Positions 18,268 to 27,960 are shown, counted from the stretch's first letter. The stretch: DNA of 64,000 nucleotides from Rhodoferax sediminis (GCF_006970865.1 NZ_CP035503.1:2679001-2743000), one strand, 5' to 3'. Translations and numbers: made by a program. Notes: generated by a model from the sequence alone, not told the origin.

Positions 18268-19302
18268 ATGTTTCCCAAGAACGCCTGGTACGTCGCCTGT
18301 ACGCCGGCCGAAATCGCCGACAAGCCGCTGGGGCGGCAGATTTGCGGCGAGAAGATCGTTTTTTTCCGCGGCCCGGACGGTAAGGTCGCGGCTCTCGAAG
18401 ATTTCTGCCCGCACCGCGGCGCGCGACTCTCGCTGGGCAAGGTCTGCGACGACGGCAGCCTGATGTGCGGCTACCACGGACTGCGGGTGGGCTGCGACGG
18501 CAAGACCGTCTCCATGCCCGGCCAGCGCGTGCAGGGCTTTCCGCGCACGCGCACTTTTCCGGTGGTGGAGCGCTATGGCTTCATCTGGGTCTGGACCGGC
18601 GACGACAAACTGGCGGACCCCGCGAAGATCCACCATCTCGAATGGGCGCAGAACCCCGAGTGGGCCTATGGCGGCGGCCTGTACCACATCAACTGCAACT
18701 ACCGCCTGATGATCGACAACCTCATGGACCTGACCCACGAGGCCTATGTGCACACCACCAGCATCGGGCAGAACGAAATCGACGAGGCCCCCGTCACCAC
18801 CAAGCTGGAAGGCGATATCGTCACCACCAGCCGTTTCATGGAAAACGTCATGCCGCCGCCCTTCTGGCGCGCGAACCTGCGCGGCAACAACCTGGCCGAC
18901 GACGTTCCGGTCGACCGCTGGCAGATCTCGCGCTTCACGCCGCCCTGCCACGTCATGATCGAAGTCGGCGTCGCCCACGCCGGCAAGGGCGGCTACCACG
19001 CGGACGCGAAAGACAAGGTGTACAGCATCGTGGTGGACTTTTGCACACCCGAAACAGAAACGTCGATGTGGTATTTCTGGGGCATGGCACGCAACTTCAA
19101 CCCCAAGGATGAAGCGCTCACTGCCGCGATCCGCGACGGCCAGGCCAAGGTCTTCGCGGAGGACCTGGCCGTCCTCGAGGCGCAGCAGGAAAACATCGCA
19201 CAGTATCCCGAGCGCCGCCTGCTGATGCTCAACATCGATGCGGGCGGCGTGCAGTCGCGGCGCATTCTGGACCGCCTCATCGCGCAGGAAGCCGATCGGT
19301 GA
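18268..19302 (+). CDS. vanA: Vanillate O-demethylase, oxygenase subunit
   Basis: A 344-residue Rieske non-haem iron oxygenase that converts vanillate to protocatechuate and formaldehyde. The Rieske [2Fe-2S] ligands are Cys47/His49 (FCPHRGA) and Cys67/His70 (LMCGYHG). The mononuclear iron site lies in the NLMDLTHEAYVHTTS segment (Asp, His, His). I chose the ATG at 18268 because MFPKNAWYVACTP is the family start and a GGAG site lies six bases upstream. The reductase VanB follows with a four-base overlap. Protocatechuate formed here is the substrate of LigAB encoded in this window. Confidence 0.93.
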   Translation: MFPKNAWYVACTPAEIADKPLGRQICGEKIVFFRGPDGKVAALEDFCPHRGARLSLGKVCDDGSLMCGYHGLRVGCDGKTVSMPGQRVQGFPRTRTFPVVERYGFIWVWTGDDKLADPAKIHHLEWAQNPEWAYGGGLYHINCNYRLMIDNLMDLTHEAYVHTTSIGQNEIDEAPVTTKLEGDIVTTSRFMENVMPPPFWRANLRGNNLADDVPVDRWQISRFTPPCHVMIEVGVAHAGKGGYHADAKDKVYSIVVDFCTPETETSMWYFWGMARNFNPKDEALTAAIRDGQAKVFAEDLAVLEAQQENIAQYPERRLLMLNIDAGGVQSRRILDRLIAQEADR

Positions 19303-20264
19303 ACGCCATGGAAACCATTGCCGTCAAGGTCGTCAAAAAAACACAGGAAGCGCAGGACATTGTCAGTTTCGAGCTGGCGCGCGCGGATGGCGCGCCCTTG
19401 CCGGCGTTCAGCGCCGGCTCGCACATCGACGTGCAGACCCCCGGCGGGCTGACGCGCCAGTACTCGCTGTGCAATGCCTCCGTCGAGCAGCACCGCTACC
19501 GCATTGCCGTGCTGCGCGATGCGGGCTCACGTGGCGGCTCGGTGGCCATGCACGACGCGGTGAACGAGGGCGATGTGATCCAGATCAGTGAGCCCAAAAA
19601 TCACTTCCCGCTCAAGCACGCCCGGCGCTCGCTGCTGTTTGCGGGCGGCATCGGCGTGACGCCGCTCTTGTGCATGGCCGAGCGGCTGGCGCAGATCGGT
19701 GCGGACTTCACGCTGCACTACTGCACGCGCTCCATGGAGCGCACCGCGTTTCGCGAGTACATCGGCGCCTCGCGGTTCTCAAGCCAGGTTCAATTCCACT
19801 TCGATGCGGGCGCGCCCGAGCAAAAGATGGATCTGGACGCGATTCTCGCGGCGCAGGCGCCCGACACCCAGCTTTACGTCTGCGGCCCGGGCGGCTTCAT
19901 CGACTACGTCATCAACACGGCCAAGGCCAGGGGCTGGCCGGGCGATCAGATCCATCTGGAATATTTCAGCGGGGCGGCGCAGGACACCTCCGGCGACACC
20001 GGTTTTGAAGTCAGGATCGCGAGCACCGGGAAATCCTATGTCGTCGCCCCGGACAAAACCATCATCCAGGTCTTGAAGGACAACGGAATCGAGATCCTCA
20101 CCTCCTGCGAGCAGGGCGTTTGCGGCACCTGCATCACGCGCGTGCTGGAGGGGGAGCCGGACCACCGGGACATGTACTTCACGGATGAAGAGCATGCCAG
20201 CAATGACCAGTTCACCCCGTGCTGCTCGCGCGCCAGGAGTAAAACGCTGGTGCTTGATTTGTGA
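19299..20264 (+). CDS. vanB: Vanillate O-demethylase, reductase subunit
   Basis: A 321-residue class IA reductase that passes electrons from NADH to VanA. It has an FMN-binding domain (RQYSLCNAS), an NAD-binding domain (FAGGIGVTPLLCMAERL and YVCGPGGFIDYV) and a C-terminal plant-type [2Fe-2S] domain with Cys ligands in SCEQGVCGTCITRV plus the later FTPCCSRA. Two starts are possible: GTG at 19299, which overlaps the vanA stop and has AGGAAG seven bases upstream, or ATG at 19308, which is too far from that site. I prefer the GTG. Confidence 0.92.
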   Translation: MNAMETIAVKVVKKTQEAQDIVSFELARADGAPLPAFSAGSHIDVQTPGGLTRQYSLCNASVEQHRYRIAVLRDAGSRGGSVAMHDAVNEGDVIQISEPKNHFPLKHARRSLLFAGGIGVTPLLCMAERLAQIGADFTLHYCTRSMERTAFREYIGASRFSSQVQFHFDAGAPEQKMDLDAILAAQAPDTQLYVCGPGGFIDYVINTAKARGWPGDQIHLEYFSGAAQDTSGDTGFEVRIASTGKSYVVAPDKTIIQVLKDNGIEILTSCEQGVCGTCITRVLEGEPDHRDMYFTDEEHASNDQFTPCCSRARSKTLVLDL

Positions 20265-20374
20265 CACGGCGGAAGTCTCTGTCGTGGTCCGGGTCATATC
20301 CCGGCCGGCACACAAAACGCCTTGGCGTGTCCTAACATACGCGCTCGAACAAACACAACTTTGAGGAAAACGGT

Positions 20375-21487
20375 ATGACCCAGCTCCCCGCCCGCTATGA
20401 CCACGTTGGCAGCTTTCTGCGCCCCAAATACCTGCTCGAGGCGCGCGAGCAAAAGGCCAAGGGTGCGATCACCCCCGAGCAACTGCGCACCGTAGAGGAC
20501 AAGGCCATCACCGAGATCGTCAAGTTCCAGGAAGACGTGGGCCTGAAAAGCATCACCGACGGCGAGTTCCGCCGCACCTACTTCCATATCGACTTTCTGG
20601 ACCAGCTCGGCGGCGTGAAGACCGACATCCCGGTCACTATTCAAAAGCCGGACGGCACTCAGGAACTGGCCCCGCCCGTGATGCGCGTGGTGGACAAGGT
20701 GCGGCACGTGAAGAACATCCAGCTGGCCGACTTCCAGTACCTCAAGAGCCAGGTATCCCCGGGCAACACGCCCAAGGTTTGCATTCCCTCGCCCACCATG
20801 CTGCACTTTCGCGGCGGGCGCGCCGGCATCAGCCGCCAGGCGTATCCGGAGCTCGACCCGGCGTTCTACGACGACGTGGCGAACGCCTATGGCGACGAGC
20901 TGCGCTCGCTGGCCGCCGCGGGCGCCACCTACGTGCAGATGGACGACACCAACCTGGCCTACCTGTGCGACGAGAAGATGCGCGAAGCAGCGCGCCAGCG
21001 CGGCGACGACCCGAACGAGCTGCCGCACCGCTACGCCGCCTTCATCAACAAGGTGGTGGCGCAAAAGCCCGCCGGCATGCTGCTGGCCATGCACCTGTGC
21101 CGCGGCAATTTCAAGAGCACGCACGCGGCGGCCGGCAACTACGAGCCGGTGGCTGAAGCGCTGCTGCGCGAAATGAACCTGGACGCCTACTTCATGGAGT
21201 ACGACGACGAGCGCAGCGGCGACTTCAAGCCGCTGCGCTACCTGCCCAAGGGCAAGACCGTGGTGCTGGGCCTGGTGACCACCAAGTTCGGCCAGCTCGA
21301 GGACAAGGACGACCTGAAACGCCGCATCGAACAAGCCGCCAAATACGCGCCGCTGGAGCAACTGGCGCTGTCACCGCAATGCGGCTTCAGCAGCACCGTG
21401 CATGGCAACGACATTGCCGTGGAGGCGCAGCGCGCCAAGCTGCGTCTCGTGGTGGAGACGGCACGGGAAGTTTGGGGCACGGCCTGA
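20375..21487 (+). CDS. Cobalamin-independent methionine synthase-like methyltransferase (MetE C-terminal domain family)
   Basis: A 370-residue single-domain protein similar to the C-terminal catalytic barrel of MetE, of the short YxjG/YxjH type. It begins YDHVGSFLRPKYLLEAR; ITDGEFRRTYFHIDFL holds the conserved substrate-binding acidic residue. Zinc ligands are likely the His and Cys of AMHLCRGN and the Cys of SPQCGFSSTVHGN. Such proteins transfer a methyl group to homocysteine or a similar thiol, but many have unknown donors. A GAGGA site precedes the ATG. It follows vanAB after 110 bases on the same strand, so a link to one-carbon units from demethylation is possible but not shown. Confidence 0.8.
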   Translation: MTQLPARYDHVGSFLRPKYLLEAREQKAKGAITPEQLRTVEDKAITEIVKFQEDVGLKSITDGEFRRTYFHIDFLDQLGGVKTDIPVTIQKPDGTQELAPPVMRVVDKVRHVKNIQLADFQYLKSQVSPGNTPKVCIPSPTMLHFRGGRAGISRQAYPELDPAFYDDVANAYGDELRSLAAAGATYVQMDDTNLAYLCDEKMREAARQRGDDPNELPHRYAAFINKVVAQKPAGMLLAMHLCRGNFKSTHAAAGNYEPVAEALLREMNLDAYFMEYDDERSGDFKPLRYLPKGKTVVLGLVTTKFGQLEDKDDLKRRIEQAAKYAPLEQLALSPQCGFSSTVHGNDIAVEAQRAKLRLVVETAREVWGTA

Positions 21488-21528
21488 GGCGGCGCTGACA
21501 CGACAGGGAGGAAGGCGATACTAGCGGC

Positions 21529-23109
21529 ATGACCCGCCGACGCTACGCCTTCAACACTCCGCGCCTGTGGCAGCGGCTGCGAGGGCTTGCGGCCTGCTGC
21601 ATCGCCTGCGGATTGGTCGGCGCCAGTACGCTCGCCTTCGCGGCCGACGCCCCCAACGATCTGCTGCGCATCGGCTCCAAGCGCTTCACCGAGTCCTACA
21701 TCCTGGCGCAGGTGCTGGCGCAGACGGTCGCGGCACGCACCGGCAAATCCCCGACGGTGCTGCAAGGGCTGGGCAACACGGCCATCGTCTACGAGGCGCT
21801 GCGCTCGGGCAACATCGATCTGTACCCGGAGTACGCGGGCACCATCAGCCTGGAGATCCTCAAAAGCACTGAGCCGATGTCGATGCACGCCATGAACCAG
21901 GCCCTGGCACCGCTGGGCCTGGGCGTTGCCATTCCACTGGGCTTCAACGACGGCTATGCGCTGGCCATGCGCGATGCGCAGGCGCAGCGCCTGCACATCG
22001 TGTCGCTGAGCGATCTGGCGCAGCATCCCGAGTTGAAGCTGGGACTGTCCAACGAGTTCATCGGCCGCGCCGATGGCTGGAAGGGTCTGGCGCAGCGCTA
22101 CGGCTTCACGCAGGCGCCGACCGGCCTGGACCACGGCCTGGCCTACACCGCGCTGGCGCAAAAGCAGGTGGACGTGATCGACATCTACACCACCGATGCC
22201 AAGATCGCCCAGCTCGGCCTGCGCGTGCTGCAGGACGACCTGCATTACTTTCCGCGCTACGACGCCGTGGTGCTGTACCGGCTGGACGTGCCCACGCGCT
22301 TTCCGAAGGCCTGGGCGGCGCTGCAGACGCTGGCCGGCAGCATCGACGAGCGCGCCATGATCGCGATGAACGCGCGGGCTGAGTTGCAGGGCGTGGCGTT
22401 CGATGTGATTGCCCGCGATTACCTGACGAGCAAGGCCACTGGAGCCGTGGCTGCAACCGGCAATGCCCCCGACGCGGCGCGGCGCGGCTTCTGGGCCAAG
22501 CTGTTCGGGCCCGACCTGGCGCGACTGACCTGGCAGCACCTGGCGCTGGTGGCGATTTCGGTGGCCGTGGCCGTGCTGCTCGCCATCCCGCTGGCGGTGC
22601 TGGTGTTTCCCCATCCGCGCCTGCGCGCGCTCGTGCTCGGCGCCACCGGCCTGCTGCAAACCGTGCCCTCGCTGGCCATGCTGGCCGCGCTGATTTCACT
22701 GATGGGCGTGATCGGCGTGATGCCCGCGCTGCTCGCGCTGATGCTGTACGCGCTGCTGCCCATCATGCGCAACACTACGACGGGACTCGCCGAGGTGCCG
22801 CAGGGCCTGCGGCTCGCGGGCCAGGCGCTCGGCATGACGGCGCGCCAGCGCATGCGCTACGTCGAGCTGCCGCTGGCGCTGCCGACCATCCTGGCCGGCG
22901 TGCGCACCGCCACCTCGATCGCGATCGGCACCGCGACCATCGCCGCCTTCATCGGCGCCGGTGGCTACGGCGAGCGCATCGTCACCGGCCTGGCCCTGAA
23001 TGACGATCAACTGCTGCTCGCGGGTGCCCTGCCCGCCACCGTGCTGGCGCTGCTGAGCGAGGCACTGTTCGAGGTGATCGAGCGGATGATACGGCGGCGC
23101 AGGGCCTGA
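21529..23109 (+). CDS. Osmoprotectant-type ABC transporter, fused substrate-binding and permease protein
   Basis: A 526-residue fusion. A signal peptide (residues 1-39, cleaved near AFAADA) is followed by an OpuAC-type binding domain (LLRIGSKRFTESYILAQVL, then NTAIVYEALRSGNIDLYPEYAG) to about residue 300. The C-terminal part (about 335-526) is a permease with about five membrane segments and the EAA-type loop GLRLAGQALGMTARQRMRYVE. This two-in-one layout is known for quaternary-amine (glycine betaine, choline, carnitine) importers. Domain order is binding domain first. No ATPase gene lies next to it, so the energy subunit must be elsewhere. Confidence 0.85.
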   Translation: MTRRRYAFNTPRLWQRLRGLAACCIACGLVGASTLAFAADAPNDLLRIGSKRFTESYILAQVLAQTVAARTGKSPTVLQGLGNTAIVYEALRSGNIDLYPEYAGTISLEILKSTEPMSMHAMNQALAPLGLGVAIPLGFNDGYALAMRDAQAQRLHIVSLSDLAQHPELKLGLSNEFIGRADGWKGLAQRYGFTQAPTGLDHGLAYTALAQKQVDVIDIYTTDAKIAQLGLRVLQDDLHYFPRYDAVVLYRLDVPTRFPKAWAALQTLAGSIDERAMIAMNARAELQGVAFDVIARDYLTSKATGAVAATGNAPDAARRGFWAKLFGPDLARLTWQHLALVAISVAVAVLLAIPLAVLVFPHPRLRALVLGATGLLQTVPSLAMLAALISLMGVIGVMPALLALMLYALLPIMRNTTTGLAEVPQGLRLAGQALGMTARQRMRYVELPLALPTILAGVRTATSIAIGTATIAAFIGAGGYGERIVTGLALNDDQLLLAGALPATVLALLSEALFEVIERMIRRRRA

Positions 23110-23173
23110 ATTTCAAGCAAAATGTGCCTGAAGCCCTTTCAGGACAATGGCATTGTGCTATCAACTAAATAGC
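23110..23173 (+). repeat. Short dispersed repeat, copy B
   Basis: It starts one base after the stop of the ABC fusion gene (TTTCAAGCAAAATGTGCC) and ends with the hairpin GCTATCAACTAAATAGC. It is one of the best-preserved copies and serves as the reference for the alignment with the copy in livG. It lies between two convergent genes. Confidence 0.75.
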
Positions 23174-23190
23174 ACCCCGTTCCCGGCCGG

Positions 23191-24627
23191 CTACGCCAGC
23201 GTGTAAGCCGTCTTCACCGTCGTGAAGAATTCCTGCGCGTACCGGCCCTGCTCGCGCGGACCGTAGCTCGAAGCTTTGCGCCCGCCAAAGGGCACGTGGT
23301 AGTCGACGCCGGCGGTCGGCAAATTGACCATCACCATGCCGGCCTGGCTATGGCGTTTGAAGTGCGTCGCGTACTTCAGACTGGTCGTTGCAATGCCGGC
23401 GGACAGGCCGAACTCGGTGTCGTTGGCCATGGCCAGCGCCTCTTCGTAGTTCTTCACGCGGATCACGCTGGCCACCGGACCGAAGATTTCTTCCTTGTTG
23501 ATGCGCATCGACGCGACGGATTCGCTGAACAGCGCGGGCGACATGTAGAAACCTTCGGTGCCAAGCTTCAGGCGCTCGCCGCCACCCGCCAGGGTCGCGC
23601 CTTCGCCCTTGCCGATCTCGATGTAGCCCAGGTTCTGCTCGAGCTGGCTCTGGCTCGAGACCGGGCCGACGTCGGTCCCCTGCGCCAGCGCATCGCCGAC
23701 CTTGATTCTGGCCATGCGTTCCTGCATCGCGGCGATGAACTTCGGGTAGATGCCTTCGGTGACGATGAGGCGGCTGGATGCGGTGCAGCGCTGGCCGGTC
23801 GAATAAAACGCGCTTTGCACGCTGAGCTCGACCGCCTGCGCCAGATCGGCGTCGTCCAGCACCACCTGCGGGTTCTTGCCGCCCATCTCCAGCTGCACCT
23901 TCTTGTGATTCGTCACGCATTGCACCGCGATGCCGCGCCCGACCTCGACCGAGCCGGTGAAACTGATCGCGTGGACGCCCGGGTGATTCACCAGCGCATT
24001 GCCGATCACGCTGCCGCGGCCCATCACGAGGTTGAACACGCCGGCCGGAATGCCCGAGCGGCTGATGATTTCGGCCAGCGCCCAGGCGCAGCCCGGCACC
24101 AGGTCGGCGGGCTTCAGGACGACGCAGTTGCCATAGGCCAGCGCCGGCGCGATCTTCCAGGCCGGAATCGCGATCGGGAAGTTCCACGGCGTGATGAGGC
24201 CGACCACGCCGACCGGCTCGCGCGTGATCTCGACACCAATGCCGGGGCGCACCGACGGTACGGTCTCACCCGTAAGGCGCAGGCATTCGCCGGCGAAGAA
24301 CTTGAAGATCTGCCCGGCGCGGGCCGCCTCGCCGATGCCCTCCGCGCGGGTCTTGCCCTCTTCGCGCGCCAGCAGGGTGCCGAGCTCCTCCTTGCGGGCA
24401 AGTATCTCAGTGCCGATTCTGTCCAGCGCGTCGCAGCGCGCCTGGATGCTGCCGGTGGCCCAGGCCGGGAAGGCTGCGGTCGCGGCGGCCACGGCGGCTC
24501 GGACGTGACTGGCATCGCCCTGGGTGTACCCCGCGATGGTGTCGCCAAGGTTGGAGGGGTTCAGGTTCGGGCTGTAGGTGTGGCCCGGCGTCCATTCGCC
24601 GCCGATCAGGTTGTCGTGTTGTTGCAT
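23191..24627 (-). CDS. 2,5-dioxovalerate (alpha-ketoglutaric semialdehyde) dehydrogenase
   Basis: A 478-residue aldehyde dehydrogenase. NAD(P)-binding and catalytic features are PWNFPIAIPAWKIAPAL (about 152-168), QLEMGGKNPQVVLDDADL with the general-base Glu, and YSTGQRCTASSRLIV with the catalytic Cys. The C-terminus GGRKASSYGPREQGRYAQEF is typical of alpha-ketoglutaric semialdehyde dehydrogenases. The ATG at 24627 starts MQQHDNLIGGEW, the family N-terminus; the much longer open frame upstream is shadow sequence. It lies downstream of gudD and kdgD on the same strand and performs the last step, giving 2-oxoglutarate. Confidence 0.9.
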   Translation of the reverse strand: MQQHDNLIGGEWTPGHTYSPNLNPSNLGDTIAGYTQGDASHVRAAVAAATAAFPAWATGSIQARCDALDRIGTEILARKEELGTLLAREEGKTRAEGIGEAARAGQIFKFFAGECLRLTGETVPSVRPGIGVEITREPVGVVGLITPWNFPIAIPAWKIAPALAYGNCVVLKPADLVPGCAWALAEIISRSGIPAGVFNLVMGRGSVIGNALVNHPGVHAISFTGSVEVGRGIAVQCVTNHKKVQLEMGGKNPQVVLDDADLAQAVELSVQSAFYSTGQRCTASSRLIVTEGIYPKFIAAMQERMARIKVGDALAQGTDVGPVSSQSQLEQNLGYIEIGKGEGATLAGGGERLKLGTEGFYMSPALFSESVASMRINKEEIFGPVASVIRVKNYEEALAMANDTEFGLSAGIATTSLKYATHFKRHSQAGMVMVNLPTAGVDYHVPFGGRKASSYGPREQGRYAQEFFTTVKTAYTLA

Positions 24628-24704
24628 GGCTTGAATCCTTGATGTGGGGGAAATCGGAGGCCGAAGCAGGGGGGCGCTTCGGCAAGGAGTTGCAGGTTGG
24701 CGTG

Positions 24705-26057
24705 TCAACGCACCAGGCTGGGACGCTTGTTGTCGAATTGCCAGCCGGCCATCAGGTATTGCATGGCCTGCGCGTCGTTGCGCGCGCCAAGGCTGTGCTG
24801 CAGGTAGAGCTGGTGCGCCTTCTCGACCTCGTCCATGTCGAGCTCCACACCCAGGCCGCCACGCGTCGGCACTTTCACGTAGCCGCCCTCGATCTGCAAC
24901 GGCGCCTTCGTCAGGCGCTGGCCGTCCTGCCAGATCCAGTGCGTATCGATGGCCGTGACCCGGCCGGGTGCCGCCGCGGCCACGTGCGTGAACATCGCCA
25001 GCGACACGTCGAAATGATTGTTCGAGTGCGAGCCCCAGGTCAGCCCCCAGGCCTGGCACAGCTGCGCCACGCGCACCGCGCCCTGCAGGGTCCAGAAATG
25101 CGGATCGGCCAGCGGAATGTCGACCGACTGCAGCGACAGGCTGTGCACCATCTCGCGCCAGTCGGTGGCGACCATGTTGGTCGCGGTCGGCAATCCGGTC
25201 GCACGGCGGAACTCGGCCATCACCTCGCGGCCCGAGAACACGCCTTCGGCGCCGCACGGGTCCTCGGCATACGCCATCACGCCATGCAGGTCGCGGCACA
25301 GGCGCACCGCATCGGCAAGCAGCCAGCCGCCGTTCGGGTCGAGCGTGACGCGCGCCTGCGGAAAACGCGCGTGCAGCGCACGGATCGCCTCGACCTCCTC
25401 CTCGCCGCGCAGCACGCCGCCCTTGAGCTTGAAGTCGGCAAATCCATAGCGCGCCTGCGCGGCCTCGGCCAGACGCACGATCGCCTCGGGCGTCATCGCC
25501 TCTTCGTGGCGCAGGCGGAACCAGTCGCTGTCGGCACCGGGCTCGCTCTGGTACGGCAGGTCGGTCTTCTTGCGGTCGCCCACGTAGAACAGGTAGCCGA
25601 GCATCTGCACGGCATCGCGCTGCTGGCCTTCGCCGAGCAGCGCCGCCACCGGCACCTCCAGGAACTGACCCAGCAGGTCGAGCAGAGCGGCCTCGGCGGC
25701 CGTCACCGCATGGATGGCCACGCGCAGGTCGAAGGTTTGCTGCCCGCGCCCGCCACTGTCGCGGCCCGCGAACGCGCTGCGCATGCTGTTCAGCACCGCG
25801 TTGTAGCGTCCGATCGGCTGGCCGACGACCAGGTCGTGCGCGTCTTGCAGCGTCTGGCGGATCTTCTCGCCGCCCGGCACCTCGCCCACGCCGGTGTGGC
25901 CGGCGCTGTCGGTGAGGATCAACAGGTTGCGCGTGAAGAACGGGCCATGCGCGCCGCTGAGGTTCATCAGCATGCTGTCGCGGCCCGCGACCGGGATCAC
26001 GCGCATGGCGACAACGACGGGCGTCTTCGCGTGCATGGTGCGGTTGGCGGAATTCAT
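24705..26057 (-). CDS. gudD: Glucarate dehydratase
   Basis: A 450-residue enolase-superfamily dehydratase that converts D-glucarate to 5-keto-4-deoxy-D-glucarate. Signature parts are the catalytic lysines in [13 protein letters not shown], metal ligands in VTLDPNGGW and [10 protein letters not shown], a further ligand in [11 protein letters not shown], and the His-Asp pair in [15 protein letters not shown]. Length equals that of E. coli GudD (446). Its start overlaps the kdgD stop by four bases, showing coupling. It forms the group kdgD-gudD-aldehyde dehydrogenase transcribed away from the GntR gene. Confidence 0.95.
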   Translation of the reverse strand: MNSANRTMHAKTPVVVAMRVIPVAGRDSMLMNLSGAHGPFFTRNLLILTDSAGHTGVGEVPGGEKIRQTLQDAHDLVVGQPIGRYNAVLNSMRSAFAGRDSGGRGQQTFDLRVAIHAVTAAEAALLDLLGQFLEVPVAALLGEGQQRDAVQMLGYLFYVGDRKKTDLPYQSEPGADSDWFRLRHEEAMTPEAIVRLAEAAQARYGFADFKLKGGVLRGEEEVEAIRALHARFPQARVTLDPNGGWLLADAVRLCRDLHGVMAYAEDPCGAEGVFSGREVMAEFRRATGLPTATNMVATDWREMVHSLSLQSVDIPLADPHFWTLQGAVRVAQLCQAWGLTWGSHSNNHFDVSLAMFTHVAAAAPGRVTAIDTHWIWQDGQRLTKAPLQIEGGYVKVPTRGGLGVELDMDEVEKAHQLYLQHSLGARNDAQAMQYLMAGWQFDNKRPSLVR

Positions 26058-26965
26058 TGCGGGCCGAGCTGGTCGATCAGCATCTTGAGCGTTTCGACCT
26101 CGCCCGGCTTCAGGTCGGTGAGCGGCGCGCGCACCGGACCGGCGCCGTGGCCGACGATCTTTGCGCCTGCCTTGACGATGCTCACGGCATAGCCCTGCAT
26201 GCGGTTGCGCAGCTCAAGATAGGGCATGAAGAAGTCCTTGAGCAGGCGGTGCTGCGTGGGCAGGTCGTCGGCCGCGACCGCATGGTAGAAATCCATCGCG
26301 GTCTTCGGAATGAAGTTGAAGACGGCCGACGAATACACCGGCGTGCCGAGCGCCTTGTAGGCCGCGGCATAGACCTCGGCCGTCGGCAGGCCGCCCAGGT
26401 AGGCGAAACGATCGCCCATGCGCTGATACACCGACACCATCGCTTCGATGTCGCCCACGCCATCCTTGAAACCGACCAGATTCGGGTTGCGCTGCGCCAG
26501 CCGGGCCAGGGTTTCGGGCTTGAACCGGCTGTTGGCGCGGTTGTAGACGATCACGCCGAACTTCACGCTCTTGCAGACCTCCTCGACGTGCGCGGCCAGG
26601 CCTTCCTGCCCCGCTTCGGTGAGGTAGTGCGGCATCAGCAGGATGCCGTGCGCGCCGGCCTTTTCTGCGGCCTGCGCGCACTGGATGGCGAAGCGTGTCG
26701 GACCGCCGGCGCCCGCGATGATCGGCACCTTGCCGCGGCAGGTATCGACCGCCGTCTGAATGATGCCGGGGTACTCGTCGCCGGTCAGCGAGAAGAACTC
26801 CCCCGTGCCACCCGCGGCGAACAGCGCACTGGCGCCGTAAGGCATGAGCCATTCGAGGCGCTCGCTGTAGCCCCTGCGGTCGAAGTCACCGTTGCTGTCG
26901 AAATCGGTCAACGGGAAGGAGAGCAGGCCGGAGCCCATGATGGTCTTGAGTTCTTGCGGATTCAT
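26054..26965 (-). CDS. kdgD: 5-dehydro-4-deoxyglucarate dehydratase
   Basis: A 303-residue member of the dihydrodipicolinate synthase family that dehydrates and decarboxylates 5-keto-4-deoxyglucarate to alpha-ketoglutaric semialdehyde. The Schiff-base lysine is in [11 protein letters not shown] and the catalytic tyrosine in [24 protein letters not shown] is the family carboxylate-binding loop. It is the first gene of the minus-strand group and overlaps gudD by four bases. A FadR-consensus site (27045-27055) lies about 80 bases upstream of its start. Confidence 0.93.
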   Translation of the reverse strand: MNPQELKTIMGSGLLSFPLTDFDSNGDFDRRGYSERLEWLMPYGASALFAAGGTGEFFSLTGDEYPGIIQTAVDTCRGKVPIIAGAGGPTRFAIQCAQAAEKAGAHGILLMPHYLTEAGQEGLAAHVEEVCKSVKFGVIVYNRANSRFKPETLARLAQRNPNLVGFKDGVGDIEAMVSVYQRMGDRFAYLGGLPTAEVYAAAYKALGTPVYSSAVFNFIPKTAMDFYHAVAADDLPTQHRLLKDFFMPYLELRNRMQGYAVSIVKAGAKIVGHGAGPVRAPLTDLKPGEVETLKMLIDQLGPQ

Positions 26966-27044
26966 GGTGACGTTCAGGGAAGAAAAAGCAGAAAGGAAAG
27001 TGTTTGAAGCGCCCAGTGCCGGCGCACTATCAAGTGGTACGTCA

Positions 27045-27055
27045 TCGTATAACTA
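27045..27055. promoter_or_regulatory. FadR-type operator upstream of kdgD
   Basis: TCGTATAACTA fits the FadR-subfamily consensus T-N-GT-N3-AC-N-A at every fixed position. It lies in the 123-base spacer between the GntR gene and kdgD. A second site with the same consensus lies upstream of the GntR gene (27950-27960), which suggests one regulator controls both. Confidence 0.5.
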
Positions 27056-27088
27056 TAAAGACGAGTTGTCCAGAAAAAACCGTTCTCT

Positions 27089-27925
27089 TCAGGGTGAAGC
27101 GGCGCCGGCAGCCACCTTCTGTGCCTCCTCCTGCGCCATGCGCAGCCGCTCGCGGCTATTGGTCAGGTGAATGCGCATCGCGGCCCGGGCCGACTCGGGG
27201 TCGCGCCGGGCAATCGCCGCATAGATCTCTTCGTGCTCACGGTTGACCCGGCTCAGATAGGCGCCGCCACGCTCGAAGTTCCGAATGGCGCTGATGCGCG
27301 TGCGCGGAATGATGGTGGTGCCCAGGTGGCTCATGATGTCGGCGAAATACGGGTTGCCGGTCGACTGGGCAATCTGCAGGTGAAAGCGGAAATCCGGCGC
27401 CACCGTGTCCCCCGCCACCCCCACGTTGCGCTCGAATTCGTCGAGCGCCTGGCGCATCACCAGCAGTTGCTCCTCGGTGCGGCGGCTGGCGGCCAGCCCG
27501 GCCGACTCGGTCTCAAGGCTGATGCGCAGCTCGAGCACCGCGAGTACGTCGACCGAGGTCGCGATCTCGCCCGGGTCCAGCCGGAACATTCCGCCGGCGC
27601 GCGGCTGCAGCACGAACGTGCCCACCCCATGGTGTGTTTCGACCAGCTCCGCCGCCTGCAGTTTGGACAGGGCCTCGCGCACCACGGTCCGGCTGACGCC
27701 AAAGGCACGCATGATCTCGGACTCCGTCGGCAACTTGTCGCCTGGACGCAAGGCGCCGTCGCGAATCCGCCCGCTCAGGTCATCCACCAGACCATGCGCC
27801 AGCCCGCGTGCACGCTGGCGCGGCCGACCCACGAAGCCATCCGGCAACCCGTGCGCGTCAGCCTCTGCCGCGATTTTCACCGTCGGTTCATGAATCAAGG
27901 GTTTACCCGCAACTGATGACATCAT
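27089..27925 (-). CDS. FadR-subfamily GntR regulator of the hexuronate/aldarate cluster
   Basis: A 278-residue GntR regulator. After a roughly 40-residue N-terminal extension, the winged helix-turn-helix reads LRPGDKLPTESEIMRAFGVSR and TVVREALSKLQAAELV (about 60-95). The C-terminal FCD domain has DFRFHLQIAQSTGNPYFADIM and the later NREHEEIYAAI histidine segment. It lies between kdgD and udh. Spacers on both sides of it carry TNGTNNNACNA operators, and an 8-base inverted repeat covers its own start codon, suggesting autoregulation. Two adjacent ATGs (27925 and 27922) are possible starts. Likely inducer: an aldarate or uronate, by context. Confidence 0.82.
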   Translation of the reverse strand: MMSSVAGKPLIHEPTVKIAAEADAHGLPDGFVGRPRQRARGLAHGLVDDLSGRIRDGALRPGDKLPTESEIMRAFGVSRTVVREALSKLQAAELVETHHGVGTFVLQPRAGGMFRLDPGEIATSVDVLAVLELRISLETESAGLAASRRTEEQLLVMRQALDEFERNVGVAGDTVAPDFRFHLQIAQSTGNPYFADIMSHLGTTIIPRTRISAIRNFERGGAYLSRVNREHEEIYAAIARRDPESARAAMRIHLTNSRERLRMAQEEAQKVAAGAASP

Positions 27926-27960
27926 ATTGTCATCATAATACGCAACTTGTTGTACGACAA
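27914..27960. promoter_or_regulatory. Operator region at the GntR gene start and udh promoter
   Basis: Two elements are visible. TGATGACA (27914-27921) and TGTCATCA (27928-27935) form an 8-base inverted repeat with a 6-base spacer over the GntR start codon. TTGTACGACAA (27950-27960) fits the FadR consensus TNGTNNNACNA exactly and lies inside the larger near-palindrome TTGTTGTACGACAA. The region also contains the divergent promoter for udh. Confidence 0.55.

Noticed and set aside
23191..25299. A 702-codon frame suggesting a fusion upstream of the aldehyde dehydrogenase
   Set aside because: The extra 224 codons are the antisense-frame shadow of gudD, which is a full-length gene; the dehydrogenase starts at 24627.
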